Assembly (NCBI GenBank): GCA_977017575.1
Contig: CDRNVI010000024.1
Coordinates: forward strand, 186,001-250,000
Length of the DNA stretch: 64,000 bases
Direction: 5' to 3'
From: Paramoeba atlantica
Lineage: Eukaryota > Discosea
The position numbers and the translations under genes are program-made. Below the pieces are notes generated by a model that did not search any database, had not been told where the DNA came from, and saw only the letters and a program-made list of their open reading frames with translations. Below, one piece after another: positions 18,119-27,555 of the stretch (position 1 is the first letter of the stretch; each line of letters begins with the position of its first letter).

Positions 18119-20323
18119 TTAGTGAGCAGTCCATCTGAAATCCGAGCATACGGCAATATGATCTGAGGGAAAAATATCGTTCGGTAGTCCAAGTTGGCAA
18201 GACAGTTTAGCGTCATCTGGATTGTCCAAAGTAGAAATTCGCTCTAACTCATTCGATGAATGAAAAATATAATCTAATCTGGCTTTAAAGCTAGGAGTAT
18301 AATTCGTGAAGACATAGGGTCCCCAGTGTTCACAACTATCGCGCAGAGCAGGTAGGACATCCGGGAGATGAAGGTCCAGTTGGAACAGATCGGTTTCCTT
18401 CTTGCCATTGGAAGTAGCTGCATTGTCATCACATTCAATTGTTGTCGAAATTTCTTTCGACTCGCCGTTTACTTTCTGGTTGGAGTCCAAATCGATTTCT
18501 TCTAAGGAGGCTAGCCCACCTTTCGTTTTGTCCCAGTCGAAGATCAGTGAATCACACCAGTCTGTATGCTCTGCACTCACACGCCCTTCGGTGAGAAGTG
18601 TGTGTACAATCCCGTCCGGGGGGTTATTCATGTCCCCACAAAGCACAATGCCAACGCGTGGAGTTGTCGCATTTGACGAGTTCTTCCGCAAACAATCTAA
18701 TCTAGATTCCCGAAGCTGGGAGATGATGTATGCTACCATGTAGGCCTGCAAAGCACGAATGTGCGTAGCGTAAGGATGCCAGAACAAATGGGTATTGGCA
18801 AGGATTATCTCCGTAGGATGATTTCCAGACTCCGACTTGGCTTCAACCGACATGACATCGGTGTTCTGAGTTGTGGCTTGTCTGTTTTCAAGTTGAGACT
18901 CCTTGCAGCGTAGACATACGAAAAGAGCACACGTTGTGACATTCCTCAACGCCTTTAAAACTCGAGGGTGAGTGTGTATAAGACGTAAGATGCGCTCCCA
19001 TTGAGGGTCACCCTGTACAGCGGTATGATCAAAGAAGTCTATTGTAAGAGGCACAGTGACCCTTTCAATAAAATCGAACTTCGATTTATTCCATAATAAG
19101 GCGCAGCCGTCATCCATAAGCTGTCGAGTAGAGGATTCTAGTTTTTGATAGGGTAGTGCTGGACGCGGGGGAAGTGTTTTACTCTCGTGTGTGCCTTCGT
19201 AGCCGAGAGATCGAAACAAAGGTCGAAAGTAATTCGAAAAAGTGGAACGGCCCATCTCCTGAAGGGCGATGACATCGCTTGAGTAAGAAATAATCTCTTG
19301 TCCCAAGCGAAGCTCACGATTGTTGTACTCAATATTCCTATCGCTCACGTGAGGATACAGGACAGTTCGTGCATAATCGCTGCTTGCGTAGGAGTCGTGA
19401 AGTACGTTGTACGTGACAACACGAAAGTCCGGGAAGTACGTGCCTTTTTCAAGGCTTTTTCCTGAAAGTGGAACAAGTGGCTTGAACAGCCGTTTTTCAT
19501 GCGGGGGACTGCGCACAACAGGTGTAATTTTAGTTATTGTATGGCCTCTGGGGTCCGAAACCGTAATCTTTAAAGGACTACCTTCACAAATCTCCGTGGG
19601 TACATATACCATAGTATCTGATAAAACATGTTCTTCTTGATTGGTATCTTGACCACTTTGCTGAACAGATTTCTTAACTTCGTCCCCAACATATTTGGAT
19701 TCCTGCACGAAGCCTTTTTTATCCGATTCGCTTTGTTTTTTAGCTGCCAGTGACCACGACCACGTCAAGTCAACATTCGGATCCGTCACGTTCAAACTAT
19801 TGGCAATCAAAGGAAGACATGGGCATCCCACTATGAGGCGGGAAGGAGGGATCAAACTCTTCACGCAGGGTACCTTACAGCGAACGCGCCAGCACCAATC
19901 CCCGACTTTAAGAACATTTCTATCTGCAAAGGCCTCCTGATTGTGTGTCTCAACCGAGATCTCGGTAGTTTCGTCGGGAAGAAAAACGTGAGCCGAGGGA
20001 CATTGAAGTAGTCGATTGTCTTTGTCGCTTTTCACGTGCGCGCCTTTTATATTTTTCTTGTGACGTCCAGATGCCACGTCTTGATTATCTTTTTTGCACT
20101 CCACACTTTCAGCTTTTGTATTCTCCTTGTAAAAAAGTAGCCGAATCCGCTCAAAGGTTTTTGAAACAGGTTCCTGCGGTTCGCGACGGAGATATTTCGC
20201 CTTCCTATTTTCGAGGGGAAGTTCTATAGAGATACATGAATCTTTTGTTTGATCATCTACGATATTGTCGACGAACATCGGCCAATATTTCATCTTCATA
20301 TTAGCGGGAATAGAATGCCGCAT
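18119..20323 (-). CDS. PDE12-like 2'-phosphodiesterase / deadenylase (EEP family)
   Basis: From the ATG at 20323 the product is 734 residues. The C-terminal half is an exonuclease-endonuclease-phosphatase domain: FRVVTYNVLHDSYASSDYA, RTVLYPH, SDVIALQEMG, ANTHLFWHP, VLCGDMNNPP, LDYIFH and a final LPNDIFPSDHIAVCSD. RTVLYP, THLxWHP and the ending are closer to PDE12 than to CCR4 or Angel proteins. PDE12 removes 2'-5' linked or 3' adenylates, in mitochondria in animals. Two long acidic/lysine-rich inserts (near residues 210-260 and 600-640) interrupt the fold. A presequence is not obvious, so location is uncertain. Confidence 0.8.
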   Translation of the reverse strand: MRHSIPANMKMKYWPMFVDNIVDDQTKDSCISIELPLENRKAKYLRREPQEPVSKTFERIRLLFYKENTKAESVECKKDNQDVASGRHKKNIKGAHVKSDKDNRLLQCPSAHVFLPDETTEISVETHNQEAFADRNVLKVGDWCWRVRCKVPCVKSLIPPSRLIVGCPCLPLIANSLNVTDPNVDLTWSWSLAAKKQSESDKKGFVQESKYVGDEVKKSVQQSGQDTNQEEHVLSDTMVYVPTEICEGSPLKITVSDPRGHTITKITPVVRSPPHEKRLFKPLVPLSGKSLEKGTYFPDFRVVTYNVLHDSYASSDYARTVLYPHVSDRNIEYNNRELRLGQEIISYSSDVIALQEMGRSTFSNYFRPLFRSLGYEGTHESKTLPPRPALPYQKLESSTRQLMDDGCALLWNKSKFDFIERVTVPLTIDFFDHTAVQGDPQWERILRLIHTHPRVLKALRNVTTCALFVCLRCKESQLENRQATTQNTDVMSVEAKSESGNHPTEIILANTHLFWHPYATHIRALQAYMVAYIISQLRESRLDCLRKNSSNATTPRVGIVLCGDMNNPPDGIVHTLLTEGRVSAEHTDWCDSLIFDWDKTKGGLASLEEIDLDSNQKVNGESKEISTTIECDDNAATSNGKKETDLFQLDLHLPDVLPALRDSCEHWGPYVFTNYTPSFKARLDYIFHSSNELERISTLDNPDDAKLSCQLGLPNDIFPSDHIAVCSDFRWTAH

Positions 20324-20600
20324 GTGAAGAGATCTCGAATTGTATGCAAATACAACTGGCAAGCAACGGGAAGAGGTAAAAAGAACGCGCAGCGCAATGA
20401 TAAATATATTAAAAAAATGTTACGCACAACGCTGACTAAATATAGGCAAGAAAAATATTGAAAAGTAAAACTTTTACAGTAAAAGTGGGTCGAAAAGGGT
20501 AAGAACGTATCAAACAAATAACTTTTTTCACTTTGTTTCGCAGGTAGGTCGAACGATAGGTCACTTCAAGATTTCGCCATTATTTATAAAATTTTGTCAA

Positions 20601-22259
20601 TCAATACACAGCTCGTAGATGGTGCCGTCCCATCGATCGAGGGGAACAAGCGGACCACGATCTGTTCTTTTTATCCAACGGAAAGAGCTTAAACTTGGAT
20701 GACAAATTGTACGCATACTTGTTCCGCATCCCATAGTGTACGGGCTCACCTTGTCGCCGCCAGTACGTCCAACCCGAAGCATAATCATGAATTCCTGTGG
20801 GAGGGGGTCGCGGCCCCTGGACACCAGATCGAAATGTACGACCAGAGTCGGACAGAGAATTCTCACTGCGATAATGAGATAGATTTCTCAGCGGCCTGGG
20901 GACATGCGTGTTGCTCAAAGTGCCCATATCAGATTCAGGAGTATGTTCCGGTGCTTTAGCCACATGTCGAATCTGAAACTCATTGACAGGGAGTGAAGTT
21001 GAGTCTAGACGGTCGTTTCCACAATCAGATAAAAGATCCACGTTAAACAGTGCGTTATGTTTCCTTATAGTACTCACAGGTAGATGTGAATTCGTATGTT
21101 GTTTTGGTTCGCTTGCATTAATAAAGGATTGTACACCAAGTATGTTACGGGACGCTCTCTCGTTTCCAGCTTCAAGCCACGATCGAGATAATGCCACACG
21201 TGCAGCGTGACTAGGAGACTCATAATTCTCACAAAAATCTAAAAAGTAGCGCAACGTTTGTCTCCATGCCCCGGCGTGTTCCGTGCAGACTAAGACGGCG
21301 GTATGAATCTTTTCCCACTCAGAAGAGATAAATACAGTCCTCCAATGCGATGAAAATAACTTAGTTGTTAATTGTAAGCACTCTTTCCAAAGGTTTTTAG
21401 ACCCCAAATGTTGTAGGCAATATGAGACAGTTCCCGAGATCATTCTTCTCATTCTTTCTCGTCGATCAGGAAAAGATTCATCAGGAAAAGCCATATACCC
21501 CTTCCGGCGAGATAGGATATTCATGGCAATATGCCACCTACCTTGTATCGACAACGCGTGCGCAAGGTGAAGGTCCATCTCGCACACACCCACACATTCC
21601 TCCGAAATCTCGAATGGCGTTTTACTGGACTCTATGTCCTTTACGTATTCATTCCTCCCACAAAGAGCATACTCCCATTGTCCCGCATGGGCGTATGCCA
21701 GTACCAACCCTTGCCGCACGGCTGCATCCGAACTCTGTAACCTTTCCTGTGCGAACACCCCCAGCGCGCGTTCCCACTCTCCGCTCACCGCAAGGTTGTG
21801 AAACAATCTCCTGAGCACGACGGGTAGCTTCTTCGTTTTGAACGGACTGTTCTCCTTACGACTGAGCTCCAATACACGGAGTGCTCCCAGTGGATCCTCG
21901 CTGTCCAGGTAACCCGCAAATAGCGTGCGGTAAAGGGACTGGCCTCGAGGGAGGTTACCCTCCTTGGAATATTCCAGTAACATGTCACCCATTCGCATGC
22001 GATTTGGGGTGGAAGGAGAGGTGCCTCGGAGTAAGGCAGCGATAACAAGCGCGTAGTGCCATGCTGTAACCCGTACGTCTTGGTTTCCCCTTTGCATATT
22101 GCGCAGAACATTAAGGGAGGTCTCCCAACTGCCAGTTTTTTCAGCCTCCAATAACCTCACGCCCAAATTTTTAGTGCTCCGTGCTTTGAGTAGTTTTTGG
22201 TATTCCGGGGTGTGTCGTGGAGGATCGCGTGGTCGGAAAAATTGTGAATAGCTTGACAT
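20601..22259 (-). CDS. Pentatricopeptide-repeat protein
   Basis: The 552-residue product starts at the ATG at 22259 (MSSYSQFFRPRDPPRH); the frame continues upstream only through TTG and a pyrimidine-rich leader. Degenerate PPRs are visible: WETSLNVLRNMQRGNQDVRV followed by WHYALVIAALLR, then QSLYRTLFAGYLDSEDPLGA, WERALGVFAQERL and WHIAMNILSRR. Kinetoplastid PPR proteins act in mitochondrial rRNA, mRNA or ribosome assembly. The C-terminal 150 residues are Ser/Arg-rich and unstructured. The exact role cannot be read from the sequence. Confidence 0.7.
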   Translation of the reverse strand: MSSYSQFFRPRDPPRHTPEYQKLLKARSTKNLGVRLLEAEKTGSWETSLNVLRNMQRGNQDVRVTAWHYALVIAALLRGTSPSTPNRMRMGDMLLEYSKEGNLPRGQSLYRTLFAGYLDSEDPLGALRVLELSRKENSPFKTKKLPVVLRRLFHNLAVSGEWERALGVFAQERLQSSDAAVRQGLVLAYAHAGQWEYALCGRNEYVKDIESSKTPFEISEECVGVCEMDLHLAHALSIQGRWHIAMNILSRRKGYMAFPDESFPDRRERMRRMISGTVSYCLQHLGSKNLWKECLQLTTKLFSSHWRTVFISSEWEKIHTAVLVCTEHAGAWRQTLRYFLDFCENYESPSHAARVALSRSWLEAGNERASRNILGVQSFINASEPKQHTNSHLPVSTIRKHNALFNVDLLSDCGNDRLDSTSLPVNEFQIRHVAKAPEHTPESDMGTLSNTHVPRPLRNLSHYRSENSLSDSGRTFRSGVQGPRPPPTGIHDYASGWTYWRRQGEPVHYGMRNKYAYNLSSKFKLFPLDKKNRSWSACSPRSMGRHHLRAVY

Positions 22260-22540
22260 GCGATTCGCGAGAGGATAGAGTAAAGCTAATAACCTAAAAT
22301 AGTGCAAGAAAACAGATCCCTAATTTCTCTTGTCAAGTCTTTATACAGCTTTGTACCTAGTGCATTCTGTTATTAGACTTCAAACGATTTTATGTGAATT
22401 TTATACATGCATGCAACAAAAGTACATGTATGCATTTCAAATAAGCGGCATCATTATCAGAGTAGGTCTCTGCAATAAATGAGAATACATTCGGACGTTA
22501 AAAACTTCGGGCGCATCCTTTCAATAGGTTCTGCGAAACT

Positions 22541-24640
22541 TTACTCCAAAACCTTCTTCTTTCTTCGATGTCTTACTTCAAGTGGATCAAAACCTTTTTC
22601 AGAGGCCCCATAGACGGCCCAAGTCGGAGTTGGGGCAGCGTAGTCCATAGAAGTGAACGGTTCGGACCCCAACGCAAGATTATAAAACTTGTCATAATCA
22701 ATCCAAGTGTGCCATACGCCTTCTATCAAGTACTCCCGCTTGGCCAGCAAAACACAACAGGAATGTTCATGCTCACATGCAATAAGATAATTCTGCCCAA
22801 TTTTCTCTTGCAGCAGCTTGCAGAATTCTATCACCTCCTCGTGATAAGGCACGTTTGCCATGGATACTCCACCCGCTCCGGAGTCCCCACAATAAGTCAC
22901 TCCCTTGACCTCGATAAAATCTGGACGTCCGACCGCCACCAGTGAGGCGTAGTCACCAAGCTCCTGGGTGTTGTACTGTTTGACTAGAGTCAATCGGTAT
23001 ACCGTGCGCTGCTTTTTGTCGGCTAAAATTTTAAGACTGCTAAGAAACCTCTCCCAAAAGTCCTCGAAAATAGGGCGGTCAATCTTCTTGAGTGAGGTTT
23101 TGTTACCGGCATCAACCGACACATACAGTTGCGTCACTGGGGTAAGGCGTTCAATACAGTCAGGAAATTGTGCATTCGTTACCATAAAAGTGCTAATTCC
23201 ATTTTCATGCATCATTTGCACCAGCGTGTTAATCTCGGGGTAAATAATGGGCTCCCCGACGAGAGACAACGCGCAGTGCCGAATTTTCATCGCTTGTTGC
23301 ATTCGCTCTGGCGTTACCCCTGGTGCCCCTTTAAGTATTTTAATCATACGGCGATGATTCTGTAGAGCACTGTCCAACAGGAAGCTCGGTTTGTCGTGTT
23401 TCCATTTCCATTCTCGGGCGGTCGGGTTGGTGTGATGACGCCAGCAAAAGACACATTTGTTCGCACATGCCAGCGAGGGAGTCATCTCCATACACGAGAG
23501 GGAGGAGATTCCGTAGAACGTGTGCTTGTAACATCCCCCACGTCCGCGAAGCATTGATTTGGTCCATCGACAGAGTTTTACACCACTGTGCGTACCAAAG
23601 AGTGAGTACCCTTGCTTGGTTAATCCTGCTCGAATTCTTGGATTGATCATTTCCGACGTTTCCTTCTCACCCACCATGTCCTCAATGTCCAACTCAGAGG
23701 ATTTTCGTTCCTCGTATTCTTCATTGTCATCCGAGTCTTCGGTTTCTGCATCAACAGGAGAATTTACGTCTAGTAGTGAGCTGTCAGATTTCCCAACCAC
23801 AGGCTGTGAAATTCCAAGTGCATTCATAATCCCACGTAAAAACTGCAGTGCATCTTCATCGGTAGATGTTTCATCAGAAAGAAATGGAGCACTGAGTAGT
23901 GGTAGAGCACCCTTCTTCGGAAGCATAGAAAATGCTTTCTTGGCAAACGCGTTGTAATTGTTTCCGTAAACTCTTGATCCACACCCGAATACAGCGAAAT
24001 ACGTAGAATTCCATGCATTGGCCGGCAATCTAAAGTCACGCGTGGCATCTGTAAGCACTTCATAAAATAGTTTCCCCGTCGGAGGGGCTTCTCCATTTTC
24101 GTAAGTCGAGACAACAAATATGTTAAACGTAACACGGGATTTCGACCGCAGCGAGTGAACTTCATATGTGGAATCGTGTTCAGAACATCTGGGTGTTGCA
24201 TTAGGATCCGTTCTCGCATTCGATGAGCTTTCCTGGCACGTACATGCTGAATTAGTGCACCCGTTTTGTGACTTCGTATTTGGAGCGATTAGCACAGAGG
24301 AGCCGGTCATAGATTCCACATCAAAGTTTTCAATCGATAGGACTTTGCACTCCGGCGGGGTATAGTCCTCAGATAGCTTAGACACAAAATAACTTCTAAA
24401 GTTCTCCTTCATTTTCTCAGCAAGTTGTACGGCAACGCGACGTGCAGTTCCGCCATGCGAGGCATACCAAATATATATTTCTGTGAACTCTGGCATATTC
24501 TTTGCAGGAGATTCTATTCCTTTTTTCCAGCACAGATGACGGTACACAAAAGAGGAAACTACGACTCCGACGGCTGCCACTATTCCTTTTATGGCTGTTC
24601 TCACAAGCGAGTCTTTTCCAGGCGCTATACTGTGCACCAT
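22541..24640 (-). CDS. TYW1: TYW1, wybutosine synthase (flavodoxin + radical SAM)
   Basis: From the ATG at 24640 the product is 699 residues. A membrane helix at about 18-36 (IKGIVAAVGVVVSSFVY) precedes a flavodoxin domain (IYIWYASHGGTARRVAVQLA, then TYENGEAPPT and FGCGSRVYGNNYNAF). An acidic linker (about 295-330) leads to the radical-SAM core with C392-x3-C396-x2-C399 (CANKCVFCW). TYW1 condenses pyruvate carbons with m1G37 of tRNA-Phe to give the tricyclic wyosine base. The flavodoxin part marks the ER/cytosolic type rather than the flavodoxin-less mitochondrial TYW1-like protein known in trypanosomes. A Cys-rich insert (128-152) in the flavodoxin is unusual. Confidence 0.95.
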   Translation of the reverse strand: MVHSIAPGKDSLVRTAIKGIVAAVGVVVSSFVYRHLCWKKGIESPAKNMPEFTEIYIWYASHGGTARRVAVQLAEKMKENFRSYFVSKLSEDYTPPECKVLSIENFDVESMTGSSVLIAPNTKSQNGCTNSACTCQESSSNARTDPNATPRCSEHDSTYEVHSLRSKSRVTFNIFVVSTYENGEAPPTGKLFYEVLTDATRDFRLPANAWNSTYFAVFGCGSRVYGNNYNAFAKKAFSMLPKKGALPLLSAPFLSDETSTDEDALQFLRGIMNALGISQPVVGKSDSSLLDVNSPVDAETEDSDDNEEYEERKSSELDIEDMVGEKETSEMINPRIRAGLTKQGYSLFGTHSGVKLCRWTKSMLRGRGGCYKHTFYGISSLSCMEMTPSLACANKCVFCWRHHTNPTAREWKWKHDKPSFLLDSALQNHRRMIKILKGAPGVTPERMQQAMKIRHCALSLVGEPIIYPEINTLVQMMHENGISTFMVTNAQFPDCIERLTPVTQLYVSVDAGNKTSLKKIDRPIFEDFWERFLSSLKILADKKQRTVYRLTLVKQYNTQELGDYASLVAVGRPDFIEVKGVTYCGDSGAGGVSMANVPYHEEVIEFCKLLQEKIGQNYLIACEHEHSCCVLLAKREYLIEGVWHTWIDYDKFYNLALGSEPFTSMDYAAPTPTWAVYGASEKGFDPLEVRHRRKKKVLE

Positions 24641-24899
24641 ATTTCTAGAGCAATACACCTATCAAAATGAAAACCAATAGGACAATAAAGAGCATCACTT
24701 ACATAAAGAGTAGTTTCCAATGTAACAAACCATTAACAATTGCACAAAGAAAAAAATACTCGTCACAGTTCACATGAACTACATGTACTCGAAACTAGAT
24801 GACATCTAATTTCTACATCTGATCTCGTACATCTGATGTACGTGCCACATCCTTGTGTGAGAGAAAATCCCCTTTTCAACGCAAGTAAAACACGGCGCA

Positions 24900-27161
24900 T
24901 TACTGTATTACAGGCGACTCATCACTCTTTAAGGTGCGGCAAAACGCACATTTGGTAATTTTACGCAGCTCGCCGCTCTCATCTTGGTGGCGCTCAAATT
25001 GGAAATTCATTTTCCGGCACGCCAGACATACCCAGTCCCCAATTTTCCCAGGAAAATCTTTTTTCGAAGGATCCCAGGGAATTACACGACTCTGTGACGA
25101 GCGTGCCGTGTTGCAATAAAAACACCAGTAGCATGCACTCATGTTCAGCTCCCCACACTGAGACGCCGAGCAGTACCACGACCCTGGTCGTGGCTTCAGT
25201 TGGAACACCACCTTCCCCGCACCCAGCAACGGTCTTCTCGGTTTTTCCCCTTCCCCCCTTCCCGTTTCCGCCCTCACGTGCTCACTACACACAAACCGCA
25301 ACCCCTTCTCCTCCTTCAGCCTTGCAATCTCCCTCTCCAGCGCATACCCAAACGGATCCAGCGCCACACTCTCCTCGGAACACCGAAACTCCGCTTTACA
25401 CACAAACACCCCCTCCGCCCCCGGCTCCGCCGCCTCCACCCTCTCCACATACGGTCGGTACCGTACCACATGGTGGCGCGCACACCTCACCCGCACCACT
25501 CCCGATTTCCCCCCACCCCCCCTCACCACCCCCACGCCCTCCCCCTCACGTCGTCCGCTCCCCCCCAACCGTTCGGATCTCACCCCATCCCCTCCTCCTT
25601 CTTCTTCCCCTTCCTCTTCACCCCCCTGTACCTCCGTACCCCCCTCTACCCCTCTCCCCCCCCTACACGGCTTCCACGGCCCACACACCCACAGCCCCTT
25701 CCCCCTCCCCTCCCCCCCCTCCCCCGTCGCGTCCCCCCTCCCCCCCCTCAGCCGCCCCCACACCATGTCACACAGCCGCCGCCGTTCCCGGTGCGTGCTG
25801 CAGTGGACCATGGCGTTGTAGGAGTACGGGGTGCGGGCCTGGAGCTTGTGCTGGGTGAGCCCGCGGCAGGGACGGGCCAGGGTACACGCGTAGAACGGGG
25901 AAGGGGGAGGGGGAGGGGAGGGAGCAGGGGTAGTGGTGGAGGCAGTAGTAGGGGGAGTGGATGGATTGCGAGTAGTAGTGGTGCATGGAGTAGTGGTGGT
26001 AGTAGAGGAAGAAGAGGAAGGGGGTGTAGTAGTGGATGGAGCAGTGGTGGATGGATTACGAGTAGTAGTCGTGGGTGGCGTAGTGGTAGTAGTGGTGGAT
26101 GGAGTAGTCGTGGTAGTGGATGGAGCAGTGGTAGTAGTAGTAGTGGACGGAGCAGTCGCAGTGGATGGAGTAGTCGTAGTAGTGGATGGATTACGAGTAG
26201 TGGTCGTGGATGGCGTAGTGGTAGTAGTCGTGGATGGATTGCGAGTAGTAGTAGTAGTAGTAGTGGATGGATTACGAGTAGTGGTCGTGGATGGCGTAGT
26301 GGTAGTAGTGGTGGATGGATTGCGAGTAGTAGTAGTAGTAGTAGTGGATGGATTACGAGTAGTGGTAGTAGTGGACGGAGTAGTAGTAGTAGTGGTGGAT
26401 GGAGTAGTCGTAGTAGTGGATGGAGCAGTGGTAGTAGTAGTGGATGGAGTAGGGGTAGGAGTAGTACCACTCAAACAGACCAGGAAGGAAGGACCGTCGC
26501 TACGTCCCCAGTTGTGTACGGAGCATTTGTAGGGGAGAGGGGAGGGGGTTGGGGGAGAGGAGAGGGGCGTGGATAGGAACGAGGGGGGTAGGGTTGTGGG
26601 GGTTGAAGGTGGGGTGGGTGGAGGGGTGTGGGGTCCTGGATTCGCTGTTGTGTGAGGTGAGGGGGTACACATATCGGGATGGGCGTCTTGGGAGGTGAGG
26701 AGGGGTTGGGCTTTGGTTGGGGTTGTGGCGTATGCGTTGGGTTGGGTTCGAATACAAGGAGAGGAGGTCTTGCAACGGTAGTGGATCACGTTTACGGTGG
26801 AAGAGGAGCTTGAGCAGAGAGATCGGGAGGAGAGGGCGAGTTTCTCCTCCACTTCCTGGGCGTTGAGTACGCCAGGGATGTCGTACCCGCGAGGACACCA
26901 AATAGTGTCGTGCTGGTCGCTGATGATGTCTTCTAACATGGGTTGCATGGCGTGGATCGGGCGGCTGCGACCGTGGATGCCGCAGGTGACGTACGCGTCG
27001 CTTGAGGGTCGGTTGCGGAGGATGGAGGTTGAGTGCGATGTGTAGCGACACGGGCGAAGGAAAAGGAGATTTGCTGGAACCAAGGCAGTATGGAGCACTC
27101 GTGTAGGAGGCATTATTGGTAGTAGCCGGAAGCATGGGCAAATTGAGGGTACACACTTCAT
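24900..27161 (-). CDS. C-x2-H/C-x5-C zinc-module protein with Thr tract and RanBP2 fingers
   Basis: This 753-residue product begins MKCVPSICPCFRLLPI, with a second ATG (residue 17) followed by a strong mitochondrial-type presequence (TRVLHTALVPANLLFLRPCR). Five C-x2-H ... C-x5-C modules follow: C60-C136, C213-C432, C454-C499, C560-C594 and C625-C669. The second is split by about 190 residues of Thr-rich repeats. The last overlaps a RanBP2-type finger (W-x-C-x4-C-x3-N-x6-C-x2-C, 662-683). A second finger follows (GDWVCLACRKMNF ... CAFC). RanBP2 fingers bind single-stranded RNA. A role in mitochondrial RNA handling is inference. The gene is very GC-rich in its centre. Confidence 0.7.
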   Translation of the reverse strand: MKCVPSICPCFRLLPIMPPTRVLHTALVPANLLFLRPCRYTSHSTSILRNRPSSDAYVTCGIHGRSRPIHAMQPMLEDIISDQHDTIWCPRGYDIPGVLNAQEVEEKLALSSRSLCSSSSSTVNVIHYRCKTSSPCIRTQPNAYATTPTKAQPLLTSQDAHPDMCTPSPHTTANPGPHTPPPTPPSTPTTLPPSFLSTPLSSPPTPSPLPYKCSVHNWGRSDGPSFLVCLSGTTPTPTPSTTTTTAPSTTTTTPSTTTTTTPSTTTTTRNPSTTTTTTTRNPSTTTTTTPSTTTTRNPSTTTTTTTRNPSTTTTTTPSTTTTRNPSTTTTTPSTATAPSTTTTTTAPSTTTTTPSTTTTTTPPTTTTRNPSTTAPSTTTPPSSSSSTTTTTPCTTTTRNPSTPPTTASTTTPAPSPPPPPSPFYACTLARPCRGLTQHKLQARTPYSYNAMVHCSTHRERRRLCDMVWGRLRGGRGDATGEGGEGRGKGLWVCGPWKPCRGGRGVEGGTEVQGGEEEGEEEGGGDGVRSERLGGSGRREGEGVGVVRGGGGKSGVVRVRCARHHVVRYRPYVERVEAAEPGAEGVFVCKAEFRCSEESVALDPFGYALEREIARLKEEKGLRFVCSEHVRAETGRGEGEKPRRPLLGAGKVVFQLKPRPGSWYCSASQCGELNMSACYWCFYCNTARSSQSRVIPWDPSKKDFPGKIGDWVCLACRKMNFQFERHQDESGELRKITKCAFCRTLKSDESPVIQ
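25925..26475 (-). repeat. Trinucleotide-type coding repeat (Thr-rich tract)
   Basis: Within the zinc-module gene, ACT/ACC codons repeat in units such as PSTTTTTT and RNPSTTTT. The DNA shows higher-order duplications of about 70-90 bp (for example the blocks around 26200-26290 and 26270-26360). The tract stays in frame throughout. It lies exactly between the C-x2-H half and the C-x5-C half of module 2. Confidence 0.8.
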
Positions 27162-27555
27162 CGAATAGGAAAACAGTTAATGAAGGTCAAAATGAAGCCG
27201 TAGAAAACATAGTAATTTTATTCATGTTGATTTAATTTATCAAAACAACCGTCAAAATGAGAAGGTAAAACACAGTTTTCGGCAGTCTGCAAGATGTTCT
27301 TGCAAAAAAGGTTAGAGATGAGGTTTTGCCACAGCAAAAAGTGGAAAGACAGATAAGAAAAGCCCATGAGACTTGTTCCGCCCAAACGCCCGCATAGCCC
27401 GCGTAGTGTCCTTCGACGAGGCAAAAACCTTCCTGTACTGTTTTTAATTTGCATGAGGTCACGTTTTGTGTCTACTTGTAGCTCATTCCAACTATTAAAA
27501 TATTACACAGCCAAGATCATCAACGAGGATCTTACTCCTACCACCAAGCACTCCT
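27162..27555. other. Spacer, possible small frame 27218-27454
   Basis: An ATG-started 78-residue minus-strand frame (MQIKNSTGRFLPRRRTLRG...) is present, but its composition is odd and a competing frame overlaps it. I do not consider it supported. Nothing else is seen. Confidence 0.4.

Noticed and set aside
25094-26576. Long plus-strand frames opposite the 24900-27161 gene (up to 458 residues)
   Set aside because: Low-complexity Pro/Ser/Gly/Val text produced by the GC-rich, repeat-containing coding strand. The minus frame has cysteine modules and zinc fingers.
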